This document shows, one piece after another, positions 29,114 through 41,775 of a stretch of 64,000 nucleotides of DNA. Below the pieces are notes generated by a model. The model worked only from the letters and a program-made list of their open reading frames with translations. It was not told where the DNA came from and did not search any database. Positions within the stretch are counted from its first letter, which is position 1. The number at the start of each line of letters is the position of its first letter. A program made the position numbers and the translations under genes. The stretch is from Malassezia japonica (lineage: Eukaryota > Basidiomycota > Malasseziomycetes > Malasseziales > Malasseziaceae), in NCBI RefSeq assembly GCF_029542785.1, contig NC_083373.1:1-64000 (forward strand), in the 5' to 3' direction.

Positions 29114-32100
29114 TTACGCGATGCGGAGCGCCGGCGGCGGCGCTTGCCTTTCCTCGGTGTCACACTGGGGATAAATGAGCAGCGCATGGAGCGTGTCCGA
29201 AGCCGGCGATGGGGCGCCGCGTAGCGTCGCGTCCAGCTGCACGACCAGCGCGTACTGCAGTTTCTCCACAAACTGCGCCTTGTCGAGCACGCGCCCGCCC
29301 AGGTGCGATGCGCCTTCCTTTGCCGCTGCCTCCAGGTCGACGCTCGGAGGCAGCGGCAGACGACGAGACACAAAGTAGCGGTACGCACGCACCATGTCTG
29401 CAACTCGGTCGTAGTACTGATTTTCGTCTTCGGAGGGGAACAGAGCATGACTCGACTCGGCAGGAAGCGCGGCTGGGTTAGTAGAGCAACGTACCTTGGG
29501 ACAGCAGACTCCATGCGTCGCGAGAGAAACGCTCGGGGGCCGTGTCGCACAGCGTACTCCACAGGTACTCGGTGCACTGCACGTCGCCGACGCGCATCGC
29601 CTCGATGGCAGGCACAAACGATGCAAGGCACGCGTGGCCGATCGGCAGTGCGGCCGCCGTGCTGAGCATGGCACAAGCGACGTCGCGCACATCGCCACTG
29701 TCGTCGTGCAAGAGACGCAAGACAATGCGGTGCGCACGGAAGAGTGCGTCGCTGTTTTGTGCGAGGTGGTCATAGACCTTTTGTACGGCGTGTGCCGTGC
29801 CAAGACGCGACTCGACCGAGAAGGAGTCGTCGGCACACAGCTCCCACACCGTAACGCACTGGTCGACGTATTCCGCAGGTGCATAGCATGCTGCGACGCC
29901 CAGTAGAGGGAGGAGCGCGTCGCGCACGCCAGTGTGCTCTGTACACAAGACACATACGAGCAGAGCCTCTGCCTGTGCAGCCCAGTCGCACGACGCGGTG
30001 CTACTGAGCGTCTCGGCAAGCTCCGCAGCGCCAATGCGGCAGTCCAGGGCGGCATTTTCGTCGAGCGCAAGGCCAAGTAGGTTGCCTTGCAAGGCTGTCG
30101 CATCCCAGCCCAGCGCGGAGAGCATCGTGGCGAGTGTGCCCTGCTCGTTGCGCTCGTGAAGCACACGGAGGAGCGCCGTCGCTCTGTCCACGTCCTGGAG
30201 GAGGGCAGCAGCAGGAGGTAGGCACGCCGTGGCCGACTGCATGCCGAGGGATAGCACGTTGGGCAGGAGCCAGCTCAGGAAAGGGTCCGCACGCAGCTTT
30301 TCAACAGGCCCCGTTGCCTCGCCCAACAATGCGGCAATCCACGTAGCGACCGGTGTCCAGTCGCCTTGCCAGCGCTGGACGACGTCCAGATAGGCCGCAC
30401 ACGTCGCAGGGCATGTATTCTTCTCCAAGAGATCGATGCGCTCCATCAGCGGGATATCCCCACCGAGCTTCTGCAGAACGACGAGCTGCCCATGCAGCGC
30501 GTTCTGGTCGTGCAGCGAGGCGTCCTGCAAGATGCGGCCTGCCACATTGGTCTTTTCGTCGGTCGGCAGAAGTGCGCAAAAGCAGGAGGCAGCCTGCTCG
30601 CGAATCTTCCAGTTGGCGCTGTGTGTGCACCGCTCGACTGCAGAGCGCACTTCGTCCATTGGGAGTCCGTGCGCTGCGCCATCCTGGAGCGTGCCGAGAA
30701 GGAGAAGAACAGCGTACAGCGCCGAGCCGTGCCCCACCGCCGCAAGATCCGCGGCGCTCAAGCGCTGTGACTCGGACCGCAGCGTGTCGACCAGTGCCGC
30801 GCCCAATGCCGGGCTTGCCTCGAGGAGGCCGTCCAGTGGCTTGGACGCGGAGCCCTGCGCCAAAGCATGGATGCCAAAGTACCGTGTGCTGATGGCCGAG
30901 AAGAGCATCATCGACGCATTGCGCACGCCCCAGTGCGGCGAGCAGAAGCACGAGACGGCGCGCGAGAGCGCCGTGCCGAGGTGAGCACGCATCGACGGTG
31001 CCAGTGTGCTGTCCATGACCATTACACGCAAGATGTTCAGGGCGTGAATTGTACGCACAGGCTGCTCGCTCTGTGACATGCGCACGAGCTGTGCGATGGT
31101 CGCTTCCAGCACAAGCGCCGCCTTTTTTCCGGCGTGGGCACTAAGCAGAGCAAGAACCGCGTAGCCGACACCCGCGCTGCGGCGCGTCGTGCTAAACTGC
31201 TCGCACTGCTCGTCCAGGCGCGCGAGCAGCTGCTGGAGCCACGCAGTCGGGCTGTCGCTCGTGCGCAACAAGTCCTTGGCCACGCCTTCGTACTGGGGAT
31301 AGATCGTACTAAAAGCGCCGCGGTGCCGGATATGAAGCATCCACTCGAGAAATAGGTCGCTGCCCTGCTGCGTGTCCGGCGAGGCACGCATGACTGTCGC
31401 ATGCAATGCAGCAGCCTCTTTCATCGTGCGCCATGCATACGACAGGATGCGTTGGTACGCAGGGGTATCGAGTGCGTCGGTCTGTGCAATATGCATCGCG
31501 TGCGCAAGTTCAGGCAGGGGATTATCGTCGTCGTCCTCGGCGCCGCCTTCCGGCGCCGCAGCACAGAGCACCGGCGAGGTGAGCGCCCACGCACGGCGGA
31601 CGCAGTGGCCAAGCACTTCGCGCTCAGCCGCGAGTCCGTCGGCGCTCGTGCGCTGGGCAAGGAGGTGCACGGCGGCCATGGTGCCATGCAGCGCCTGTGC
31701 ATGCGATGCAGCGCCGACGCCATGTTGCTCCGCGTACGCAAGGCGCGCGTTGAGCAGCGCCGTGTGGGCACGCAAGAGATGGAGGGGCCATGGAGCGTCT
31801 GTGTCGCTTCTCCCCCCCTCGCCGATCTCACCGACGGCTGCATACACGCGTGCGAGTGCCTCGTCCTGTGCCGCAGCGTCCTCTGCACATATTATGTGGT
31901 ACAGCTGCAGGAGCTGTACGGCGGCGTACGCGTCCGAGTCCTTCAAAGCGCCCATGCGCTCGAGACTCGGCGCGACAATGTGCGTGCCAACAAACGTCGG
32001 TGTGCGCAGCTCCGCCTCGGGCACGGGCGCGAGGCGCACAAGCAAGAGCGTCGCAGTCTGCTGGATATCGTCATAGGTGCTCTCCGAGGCAAGGTAGAGC

Positions 32101-33437
32101 AAGCGTTCGCTCAGTGCCGCACTCGGAGCGACGCCCGGAAACGGTGCGTGGCCAGGATAGGTCGTCTTGGCCTTGTGTAGCGCACGCACGGCATCCTGCA
32201 ATGCGAATCCGTGCAGCTCTTCCCCCGGTGCCGGAAGCGTGAGCGACGCCTCGAGCAGGAGAAAGAGAAGCGATACGCCCAGCACGGTGCACGCGTACGG
32301 CGCCCCCGGATGCATGGCCTGCAGCACGGCATGGAAGAGCGCACGGAGCAGCGTGTGCATAGCATCGAGGAGCGGCGACGCTTTGTCCTTCTTTGCGAGT
32401 GCATGCATGCCGACGCGCATGCGCACGAGGAGCTTGACAAACAGCGCGATGCTATCCTTGCGTGCAACAGCGCTCGGCAGCATGAGGCTCGCGGCAAAGA
32501 AGGCCCGCACGACATCCAGCTCGGCCGCGCAAAAGAGGGCTGCGGGTGTCTTGGCCTCGACAGTCAGCGCGAGCGCCGCGACTTGGATGCGAGGCGATGC
32601 GGACGCGATGCACGCATGCAAGAGCGAGCACGGCACGCGCATCGGTGTCGCCTGCGGATCCGCATCCGCGTCGTCGACCAACGTACACAAATCGCGCATC
32701 TTGGCTGCACGCAGCACGGCCAGCAGTGCACGTACGTGCTTTTCCGACGTTCCGCCGAGCGCGCTCAGCAAGTCGCCGAGTACGTCCGGGCACGCGTCGA
32801 GCAGCGGGTGCACGAGGTGCGCCACGACATTTTCTGCGCCGCGCTCGTCGGGGTGCACGAGGCTCGCGGCAAGCGGCAGGAGCCATACGTCCCTATTTTG
32901 GTTCTCGTTGCGGCACGCAAGCACAAACGCCATAGCGAGGCGCGAGCGGCGGCTCACGCTGCCGCGTCCCGCCTGCATGGCAGCGAGGAGCGACGCAAAG
33001 AAAGCGCATGCATCGCTGCCGACGATGTGCGTGCCGTAGTGCGCGACAAGCACATCGAGCAGGACGAGCGATGCCTGGGCGTCAGGGTATTTGCTCGCAT
33101 GCGCCGCGAGGTTTTTCGGCAGGTCGACCGCACGGTCCGAGGCGTCCCACACACGCAGCACATCCGCCAGTATCCGCCGTGCGCGGTTCACCGTCGAGGT
33201 ATGCGACACGCCAAGCGCGTCGACGAGGCGCGCCTGGAGCAGCTGCCAGGCGTCTGCCGAGATCGGCTGGGCGTCTTTGCACCAGCCCTGCAAAGCATCG
33301 AGGCCGAGCGACAAGGTGCTTCCCTCGCGCCCGTCGTCGTACTCGTGCGGCGTACGGACCAGGTCGAGCACGGCACGCAGGCTGCGCTCGCTCCCATCGC
33401 CCTTCGCCGCCTCGACCGCCGACCGCGCGCGGCTCAT
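29114..33437 (-). CDS. TRM732: THADA/Trm732-like protein (tRNA 2'-O-methylation partner)
   Basis: Exons 33437-29495 and 29472-29114 (22-nt intron) give 1433 aa. It is almost all helical (HEAT/ARM type), rich in Ala and Leu. CSPHWGVRNASMMLFSAIST near residue 850 is the conserved DUF2428/THADA signature, and ALFPSEDENQYYDR is the usual late motif. In yeast Trm732 works with Trm7 to methylate position 32 of tRNA. The final residues PPPALRIA overlap the PIG-A N-terminus in the same frame, and the TAA stop is part of a possible 5' splice site, so the true C-terminus may be earlier or joined to PIG-A. It is divergent from DPB2 with 39 bp between starts. Confidence 0.8.
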
Positions 33438-33476
33438 CGTCGAAGCTGACTAATCTGTGGGTCGCGTCGCGTCACG

Positions 33477-35365
33477 ATGGACGGAGGGAGCGACGGCGTG
33501 CACGTCCCGCCGGATGTGCGGCGCGTCATTCTGCGCACCTTTACCACGAAGCACCACCTTCAGATGCGTGCGGATGCTGTGCAGTTTGTCTATGGCACGC
33601 TGCAAGCGCACGATCTGCTGCAGGATGCAGCCGCAGCGGCCGAAGCCGTCGAGGCGCTCGCGACCGCGCTCGTCGAGCAGCACGTCAGCGGCGCGCAGCT
33701 CTCGGGCTTTGACGGGCTCGTGGTGACACGCGAGATCCTGCAAAAGATGTACGACCAGCTGCTGGTCGAGTCTGCCGAGGGCGACGCGCCGAGCGCCTCG
33801 GCGCGCGTCACGCAGGGCGACGCGCCGGGTGTCGAGCGCTATCTGCATGTTCTCGACGCGTTTTCCATGCCGCGCACCGTGTTTAGCGCGTCGCGCAAAG
33901 TGTTCGAGCGGTACGTCGCTGGCCTGACGCAGAATCGAGCGCGCCCCGTCGCTGCTGTCCGCCCCGAGCGCCCCGAGCGAGCACCTGGGCGAGCGGTACG
34001 AGCTGCTGCGGAGCATTGTGATGCGCAACGAGCACTTTCTGCCGCCGCTCGCCGTCGGCCCGGGCGTGCGCGAGCGCCAGTCGTTCATGAAGCTGACCAC
34101 GACCAAGAACCTGCTTGGTCGGCACGGGCAGTCGTGTCTCTTGTTTGGGCGCCTGTCGACGATGCCGGATGGCGCGTACGCGCTCGAGGACAGCGAAGGG
34201 AGCGTCGTGTTGGACCTGAGCCAGGCGGTATGTTTTGTGCCTGACGCAGATCGCGGGCGAAGGCATCTTTACCGAAGGCGCCTATATCCTGGTCGAAGGC
34301 GAGTACACGCCGGACGAGCGCCTGCGTGCGTTTGCGATCGGCCATCCGCCTAGTGAGAATCGGGAGAGTGCACGGTACGTCGCGCGTCTGACGCAGCGCG
34401 CTTTTTGGCCATATCGACTTTAGCGGTGTCGGCGCCGTTCCCCAAAAGCATGTGGTACGTTTGCACGTCTCACGCAGCCTGCCCTGCGTGCGCAAGAAAT
34501 GCAGCATGCAGACCTGTGCATGGCCGTCTTTTCCGAGGTCCACCTCGACCACGGCCCGTCGCTCTCGAATTTGCGCGCAATCTTCCAGGGCTACCACGAT
34601 GCAGACTTTATTCCGTACGTGATTGTGCTGTGCGGCAACTTTAGCGCGACGCCGGTCGAGGCCGATGGCGAGCAGCTCGAGCGCTACCAGGAAGGCTTTG
34701 CGAACCTCGCCGAGCTCCTTCTGCGCTTCCCCCGGCTCGTGGAGCAGACGCACTTTGTGTTTGTGCCCGGCCCCGACGACCCTGCGGCGACGCCGGTGCT
34801 CCCCCGTGCGCGTCTGCCTGCGCCGCTCGTCGAGCGCTTTGAGCGGCGGATGCCTGTGTCGTTCTGTGAAGAGCGGCTGCACTGGATGAGCAACCCCTGC
34901 CGCATCCTCTACTTTTCGCAGGAGATTGTCGTGTTCCGCGACGATGTCATGAGCAAGATGCTGCGCAGCGCCGTGCGCCTCAAGCACGAGATCAGCGAGG
35001 GCGACTTGCAGAAATTCGTACGTGTCCCTGCTCACGCAGCTTGTCTCGACGCTGCTGGACCAAGCGCATCTGTGTCCCCTCCCCCAGCCGGTGCGCCCCG
35101 TGCTGTGGGAGTACGCCAATGCCCTGCGCCTATACCCGATGCCCAGTGCGGTACGTCTTTATTTTTGTTCTGATCCAGCTCGTGCTTGCGGATCGCTACG
35201 AACGGTTCGAGTTGACCTACGAGGGATGTCATGTCTTTAATCCAGGATCGTTCCGGGGGGGTTCGTACGGGTGGGCTACCTATTACCCCGCCACTGGCCA
35301 GGCAGAACGCAGGTGTGTATGGCTGAGTGCGTGCGTTGCTGACCGGCAGCGAGCTTCCCGAGTAG
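33477..35365 (+). CDS. DPB2: DNA polymerase epsilon subunit B
   Basis: 570 aa from eight exons: 33477-33910, 33933-34227, 34250-34374, 34397-34454, 34478-35017, 35040-35150, 35179-35312 and 35350-35365; introns of 22, 22, 22, 23, 22, 28 and 37 nt. The sum is exactly in frame. An N-terminal helical domain precedes the OB fold ([27 protein letters not shown]) and the inactivated calcineurin-like phosphoesterase domain ([44 protein letters not shown]). The last exon codes only about five residues. It is an essential part of the leading-strand replicase. The stop TAG abuts the TAA of the convergent Est1-like gene. Confidence 0.92.
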
Positions 35366-37745
35366 TTAGGTGTAGCCTTTTTGTCCTAGTTCCGTGTACA
35401 GACCTGCAAGGAGCAACAGGTAGCGTGCGTGGCGGACACGCAGCAGCTGCTGCAGATCGGGGTCCTGGGCATAAGCGGAGAGGTAGGAGTGTGTCTTGAG
35501 CGAGGCAAAGTGCCGTGCCATGGCGCCCAGGTCGCCGAACATATTCGTCTCGGAGGAAAACGTAAACGCCGACTTGCCGCTCGGCACCTCGGTCGGGGGT
35601 GTGGCGGCCTGGGCACTGGCGCCGCCTCGGCGTGGTATACTGTCGGGAAAGGTGGCATGGAAGGTGTTCCACGCGATGCCTTTGAAGCACCAGTCTTCAG
35701 GCAGGACGTGGCGCGCAATCTCTGCGACGTCCGCGCCGTTGTCGGACGGAAAGACGTCTGTCCAGCCAAACTCGAGCAGGAGCTTCCAAGGGAGATGCGT
35801 GCGCAGGATGGCGCACAGCGTCGCCGCCGCGTCGCTTTCGTGGACGTGCAGCGCAAGCGCATGCAGTGCGGCAAAGACCAGCACCAAAAACGCGGTCGGG
35901 GCGTTGATATGTGCGACGGTGTTGTGCAAGGCCTCGTGCTGCAGCGCTGCCGCAATCTGCACCAGCTCCACGAGCAGGCCGAGGGCGTGCGCCGTGGGCG
36001 GCGGCACGCCCGCCGCGAGCGCCGCATCGCACGCGCTCGCCTCGGGGCGTTCCTCGTGGATCGGCACCGTGTCACGCTCGAGCAGCGCCGTGACGCTCGC
36101 GAGGCTTTTCTCGGAAAAGAGGCGAGCGTCGGACGGCGTGCGGTACGCGGCGAGGAGGCGGATGTCGACAAATGCGTCTGCGCGCCCAAACTCAAACAGC
36201 GCAGCGACGGTGCAGAGGCCGATCATCATCCACTGCGTCTCGAGCAGGATATGGGGATAGCGCGTGCCAGAGTACGCCATCGCGGCCTCACTTGCGTTCT
36301 GTACATGAAAGTGAGACGCGAGGCGTGCCAGCGCGTGCGAGGCGTCGTCCATGTCCGTGCGCGTGGCGAGCACCCCGTGCAAGTACACCACCAGCTCGGC
36401 CACCGACGCGTCCGAGCGCGTGCGGTGCTTCTGGGCGGCCTGCGAAAAGTACTCCTGCATGAGCTCGCGGGCGTCCGTGCTGGGGTGCACCACTTGGAGG
36501 CTCTTGCAGAAGTAGTACAAGGCCATGAGCTCGTCGCTGCTCGACAGCTGCGCGAGCGAGGTATAGAGGTGACCTTCGTTGGGCGTGTCGCGCGTCGCCA
36601 TGCCGTACCAGAGGTAGGCTGTGGTTTGCCACGCGTCGTACTCTTCTCGCAGGGCCGAGCGCGAGCCGTGCGTGCGGGACAGGTCGAAGCCCTGGATGGC
36701 GAGCTGCGCCTCGTCCGGCACGCGGTAGCGTCCCACGGCGAGTTCTGGCTCGTCCGGCACGCTCGCGTGGCGCCGGTGTGAGCGCCCCCGCCGCACGCCC
36801 TGCGAGGCGTGCAGAAACTGGAGAAAAGCCAGCTGGCGGCACGCGAGGTCGCCGAGCCACTCGACGCACGCGCGGCGCACGCGCAGCTCGGTCGACATTT
36901 CGTACAGACACGCGCAGAGCGCATACGCATTGCACAGCGTGCACTCGACGACCTCGACGAGGATGCAGTGCGGCGACATTACGTCCTCGCCCAGGTCGTG
37001 GTGCGAGAGAGGCCGCGGAGTGGCAACGGTATCGGTGTGGGCCAGCATATCGTACAGCTGGTCGAGCGCGAGCTCAATGCCCACTTTCCAGGTGCGCGTG
37101 AGCACGGTGTGCAGCTCCGGCAGCTGCCGCGCATGCTTGGTCCTGTTTTCCTGCTGCAACAGCTCGAGGAGCGACAAGGAGCCATTCATAAAACTGGGTC
37201 AGTGGGACGGCGTACAGTTTCTGGTCGTGGTACAGGTCGAGCGCGCACAGGTCGTCTGTGCACTCGATCGAGCGCAGGCGGTGCTCGATCGTCTGCAGCT
37301 CCGCATTGAGGCGATGCACTTCGCCGCTCGTGCGCTTTTGCTGCGCACGCGGCGGAGCCACGCTTGCGCGCGGCGTCGTGCGGCGGGGACGCGGTGCCGT
37401 ATTCTCCTCCACGATCCGTGGATCGACGTACAGCAGACCGCGGCGTGCATGGCCCGCCCGTGGCTCCACGGGGGGCTTGGCCTCGGTGCGTGTCATGGCC
37501 ACGCCGCCACTGGGGTGGCGCTCGACCTCGGCAGGCACGTACCACTTGCTGCGCTGTACAGTGCGACGCGTGGATTTCACAGAGCTATCTCGGCTGCCTG
37601 CCTCGTCGGAACACACCGCAGGGCTCGCCGTGCGGACACTTCTGCCAGACCCGCCCAGCGCGCGCGCAGCACCCTGCGCACGTCCCGCACCGCATGGCAT
37701 CGCGCTTCGCGCAGGGGCGCGTGACGGCAAGTCTCTCTCTTCCAT
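35366..37745 (-). CDS. Est1/SMG5-7-like TPR protein (telomerase / NMD factor)
   Basis: 785 aa, exons 37745-37216 and 37193-35366 (22-nt intron). The frame upstream of ATG 37745 starts only with TTG. The first 175 residues are basic and disordered. They are followed by a 14-3-3-like/TPR region: [59 protein letters not shown] and [24 protein letters not shown] helices typical of Est1/Ebs1/SMG5-7. Then comes an Est1 DNA/RNA-binding-domain-like helical part. No PIN domain is seen, so it is not SMG6-like in full. It could act in telomerase recruitment or in nonsense-mediated decay; sequence does not decide. Confidence 0.7.
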
Positions 37746-37888
37746 GCCGTCGCGCAACGCTTTCGCGTGCGTAGAACAGGTCTCCAGTGGGCGTCGTTGG
37801 CGTAGTGGGCAGCGGGCAGACGCCCATGCAAAATTCCAACGCGCCGTGCGCGGCTGACTAAGCGGCGCGGCGTTGCGCGGCTTCGTGG

Positions 37889-40262
37889 ATGCCAACGCGG
37901 CTCGCGAGACTGGTGCGCGGCGTGGGAAGCATGGCGGACAGTGTGCGGACGTCGGTGCGTGGCGTGCACACGCAGGATGCGCTTCCGCGCTTCAATGCAG
38001 TGCGCCCGGCGCACCTGCGCGATACGATCAGCGTGCGCGCGCTCGAGGTGCGCATGACCGCCGGCCTCGACGGGTGGGGCCGTGCGATTCCGCAGCCGGT
38101 GCGCATCGACGCGGTGCTGCGCACGGATGTTGAAAAGGCGGGGCACAGCGACCATCTGCCCTACTCACTGAACTATGGCGAGGTGTACCGCGCGCTGGAG
38201 CGGCACTGCCGCGAGCACGCGTACAAGAACGTCGGCCAGCTGGCGCATGCGCTCGCCGGCGTGTGCGTGCAGGAGTGCCGCGCGCCGTGGGCCGAGGTAA
38301 GTGTGCGCCTGCCGCGTGCGCTGCTCCAGGCGCGGTACGCGACGATGCGCGTCGCGCGCGACGCACGCGACTTTCCCCACGTCGATCCCGCGCACGCCGC
38401 GTGCGACCGGCTGGAAATCGAGGCGCTCGAGGTGTTTGCGATCCTCGGCGTGAACCCATGGGAGCGCGATACGAAGCAGCGCCTCTTTATTCACCTCGCC
38501 ATCGCCCACGGGCTTGCGCTGGACGAGCAGCCAAAGTACGAGGCCATGGTGCGTGCAGTGACCGCATTCGTCGAGGCGTCGTCCTACCAGACGGTCGAGA
38601 GCCTCGCGACCCATATTGCGCGTGTCATTATTGTCGAGCACGGCGCCGCACAGGTCGCGGTGCGCGTAGAAAAGCCGAGTGCGATCGTCTATGCCGAGTG
38701 CGCGAGCGTCGAGGTGGTGCGCGACCGCGCCTTTTTTGGCGTGCCGGCGCCGGTGCCGGCGGCGGCGAGCGATTGGCACAGCGCCGCGCTCGCGCTGGGG
38801 TCCAATTTGGGCGACCGCCTGGCGTACATCGAGGCGGCGCTGCAGCTCCTCGATGCCCACAACGACGTGCGTGTCGTCGACACGAGTTTCCTGTACGAGA
38901 CGCAGCCGATGTACTACAGCGACCAGCCCAACTTTTTGAATGGGGCGTGCCGAGTACGTTTCGCGACTAACCCAGATCCTCACGCGCCTCGCGCCGCACG
39001 ACCTCCTCGCGCTCACACAATCGATCGAGACGCAGGTCGGGCGCACCAAGGCCAATGTCCCGCGCAACGGGCCGCGTGTCGTGGACCTCGACATGCTCTT
39101 GTACGATAATGCAGAGGTCGCTGACGGCGAGCATCTCGTCGTGCCGCATCCCCGCATCGCCGAGCGTGCCTTTGTCCTGCTGCCGCTCTGTGACATTCTG
39201 CCGACGACGACGCACCCCGTGCTGCAGCGCACGATGCAGCAGCTCTTGCATACCCTCACGCACACGGACGCCTACCAAGGCAACGAGATCTGCCGCGTGC
39301 TGCCCTTTGGACGCCACGAGTGGCAGTGGGGCAAAAAGACGCACGTCATGGGCATCCTCAACGCCACGCCGAACTCGTTCTCTGACGGCGGCGACCACCT
39401 CGACGTGCGCGCCGCGCTCGAGGCGGCGCGCGCAATGGTCCAGCGCGGCGCCGACCTGCTGGATGTCGGCGGCCTAAGCACCGCGCCCAACGCGCCCGAA
39501 ATCCCAGAAGAAGAGGAGGCGGCGCGGGTCGTGGCTGTGGTCCGCGCCCTCGCGTCCGACCCGGTGACGGAAGCCATCCCGATCTCGATCGACACGTACC
39601 GCGCGTCGGTGGCCGCACAAGCGCTCGATGCGGGCGCGCACATGATCAACGACGTGAGCGGCGGCCAGCGCGATCCGGCGATGCTCGCGCTCATCGCCGA
39701 GCGCAAGTGCCCGTATATCCTGATGCACATGCGCGGCGACACGCACACCATGACCAAGCTCACGGACTACCAAGGCGACGTGCCGGGGCACGTCGCCTTG
39801 GAGCTGCGTGAGCGCCTCGAGGCCGCGCTGCGCGCCGGCATCCGGCGCTGGAACATTGTCCTGGACCCCGGCATCGGGTTCGCCAAGGACGGCGCAGGGA
39901 ACATTGCGCTCCTGCGCCACCTCCCCCAGCTCGTGGGGCCGCACGGCACGCGGGGCGGCGTCGACGTCGACGCGCCGTACACGAGCCACGCGGCACCGAC
40001 GGCAGACGACACGCCGCACGCGTCCCTGGCGCACTTCCCGCTGCTCCTCGGCGCGAGCCGCAAAGCCTTCCTCGGCAGGCTCATCCAGGCGCCGGGCGAG
40101 CCGGTGCCGGAGCCGAAAGCACGCGTGTATGCGACGCTTGCCGCGTGCAGCGCCGCGATCGCGACCGGATGCGTGGACATGATCCGCGTGCACGACGTTG
40201 CGCCTGCCGTCGACACGGTGCGCACCGCCGATGCGATCGTGCGTCCTATACAGTCTACCTAG
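37889..40262 (+). CDS. FOL1: Trifunctional folate synthesis protein (DHNA / HPPK / DHPS)
   Basis: 783 aa, exons 37889-38953 and 38976-40262 with a 22-nt intron inside HPPK (NGACR-ILTRLAP). Domain order: two FolB-like dihydroneopterin aldolase halves (residues about 40-150 and 170-280, LEVFAILGVNPWERDTKQRL), HPPK (LALGSNLGDRL, VVDLDMLLYDN, HPRIAERAFVLLPL) and DHPS (MGILNATPNSFSDGG, ADLLDVGGLSTAP, ISIDTYRASV, DVSGGQRDP, LILDPGIGF-type VLDPGIGFAKD, GASRKAFLG). It makes dihydropteroate and is the sulfonamide target. A long linker (about 690-720) occurs before GASRKAF. Its stop is 1 bp from that of TMS1. Confidence 0.95.
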
Positions 40263-40263
40263 A

Positions 40264-41775
40264 TTACAAATAGCCGAAGCGCTCCGGGAGCACGGCCGGG
40301 GCGAGGAGCGACCAGCCGTACAGCGCCGCGCACGCCCAGCTCGACGTAATGCGGATCCACATCGACGCGGAGCTCACGCCGATGTACACGACCGGCGACT
40401 CGTTCTCGCCGGGGTGGCCGCCGGGTGCGCCGACCTTGACAAACTGCCAGTCGGTGAGGAGCATGGCGGTGTAGCACGCGGCCATCACAAAGATCAGGTG
40501 GAAGAACGTGTAATTGTACCGCGTGCCACCCCGCTCGTCGTCGTTCACCGGCGTGCGCACCGTGCCGCCGGGCAGGTCGTCGTCCGAGTCCTCGGCCGCC
40601 TGCAGCTCCTCGTCGAGCGCCGACTGCGGCAGGGAGCCGGCCTGCACCGCGGACCGGATCGCCTGGATACGCAGCGGCTCTGTCGCGCGGGGCTGCTCGG
40701 TGATAGGCGTGGACATCGCCACGGGCTCGTAGCCGGACGGCGCGTCGGCTTCGGCGTGGCCGACGAGGATGCGCGACTGCGTCGCGGCGCGCGTCGTCGA
40801 GTAAGCAATGGCGACAAACGTAAAGACGGCGCCGATCGCAGCTGTCGTCGACTTGGTCGTCTCGCCGCGGCCCCGCGCAATGGGGTTGCAGTGCTTGTCG
40901 TCGCGGTTCATCAGCGCAGACGCCACCAGGTAGGTGCAGTAGGCCAGCACGAGACTGCTCTGCGCCAGCCCGCTGCGGGGATTCGCCTCCTGGATGCGGG
41001 GGTGCACGCAGAGGAGCGTGAGCACGACGGCCAGCACGAGGTTCACGCTAATCAAGGTCTGGTTCAGCGAGCACCCTCCGGGCGCGAGGTATACGTAGAG
41101 GAGCACGGTGACGACCAGCACGGCAGCGTACAAGGAGACGGTGCTGCCGACGAGCAGGTACATCCAAACATCTGACCCGTGCCGCTCCCACTGATCGAGG
41201 CACGTCTCGGACCAGGTGTGCGCGACATCCACCAGCAGCACGAGGCCAAGCACGATAAAGACGAGCGCAAGCAGCGGCGCCATGTAGTTCGCCCAGAACA
41301 CAAAAAAGGGGTTCGGAATGAGGAACGTGAGGAAGATCAGGCTCACGAACGCGACAATCTTAGGGCCCCACCACCCGTTCTGGATCGCGGCGCGGTTGGA
41401 GCGCGTGTCGGACACGTCGACCAAAAGCGCCGCGAGGATCACATGAAAGAGCGCGAGAGCAAAGGTAATACGGTGCACGGCCATGACGCCAAAGCACGAC
41501 TCTTGCTGCTCACACGTCATTTGTATATAGTGAAACGAGTACTTTTCGAGTGTGCGTATGAGCGCAGGGGTGAGACTGATCCACGCCAAGAGCGCATCGA
41601 AACAGAACAGGAGCGCAAAGCCGATACGCGTCGCGATCGACGACTGGCAGTTGCACGATTTGCACATCGCCGACGCGGCCGTCGATGTAAACATAGAGAG
41701 ACAAATTGCGCCACAGCACGTTGCCACTGGCGCCAGCGGCGCCAGGAGCCACGGCAGAGAGAGTACGGCGCCCAT
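40264..41775 (-). CDS. TMS1: Serine incorporator family membrane protein (Tms1/Serinc)
   Basis: 503 aa from ATG 41775 (MGAVLSLPWLL); the upstream frame to 41886 lacks an ATG. MGAVLS, CKSCNCQSSIATR, the CxxxxxCFG pair in TCEQQESCFGV, VSLIFLTFLIPN, FFHLIFVMAACYTAMLLTDW and the late WIRITSSWACAALYGWSLLAP are Serinc hallmarks. About 10-11 membrane spans. An acidic loop is present (EELQAAEDSDDDLPGG). Yeast Tms1 is vacuolar; animal members move phospholipids (scramblases). The start codon is 17 bp from that of divergent MTG2. Confidence 0.93.
   Translation of the reverse strand: MGAVLSLPWLLAPLAPVATCCGAICLSMFTSTAASAMCKSCNCQSSIATRIGFALLFCFDALLAWISLTPALIRTLEKYSFHYIQMTCEQQESCFGVMAVHRITFALALFHVILAALLVDVSDTRSNRAAIQNGWWGPKIVAFVSLIFLTFLIPNPFFVFWANYMAPLLALVFIVLGLVLLVDVAHTWSETCLDQWERHGSDVWMYLLVGSTVSLYAAVLVVTVLLYVYLAPGGCSLNQTLISVNLVLAVVLTLLCVHPRIQEANPRSGLAQSSLVLAYCTYLVASALMNRDDKHCNPIARGRGETTKSTTAAIGAVFTFVAIAYSTTRAATQSRILVGHAEADAPSGYEPVAMSTPITEQPRATEPLRIQAIRSAVQAGSLPQSALDEELQAAEDSDDDLPGGTVRTPVNDDERGGTRYNYTFFHLIFVMAACYTAMLLTDWQFVKVGAPGGHPGENESPVVYIGVSSASMWIRITSSWACAALYGWSLLAPAVLPERFGYL

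Noticed and set aside
32211..33449. 412-codon plus-strand frame, and 35429-36781 (450 codons)
   Set aside because: Shadows of the THADA-like and Est1-like genes; Arg/His-rich nonsense composition.
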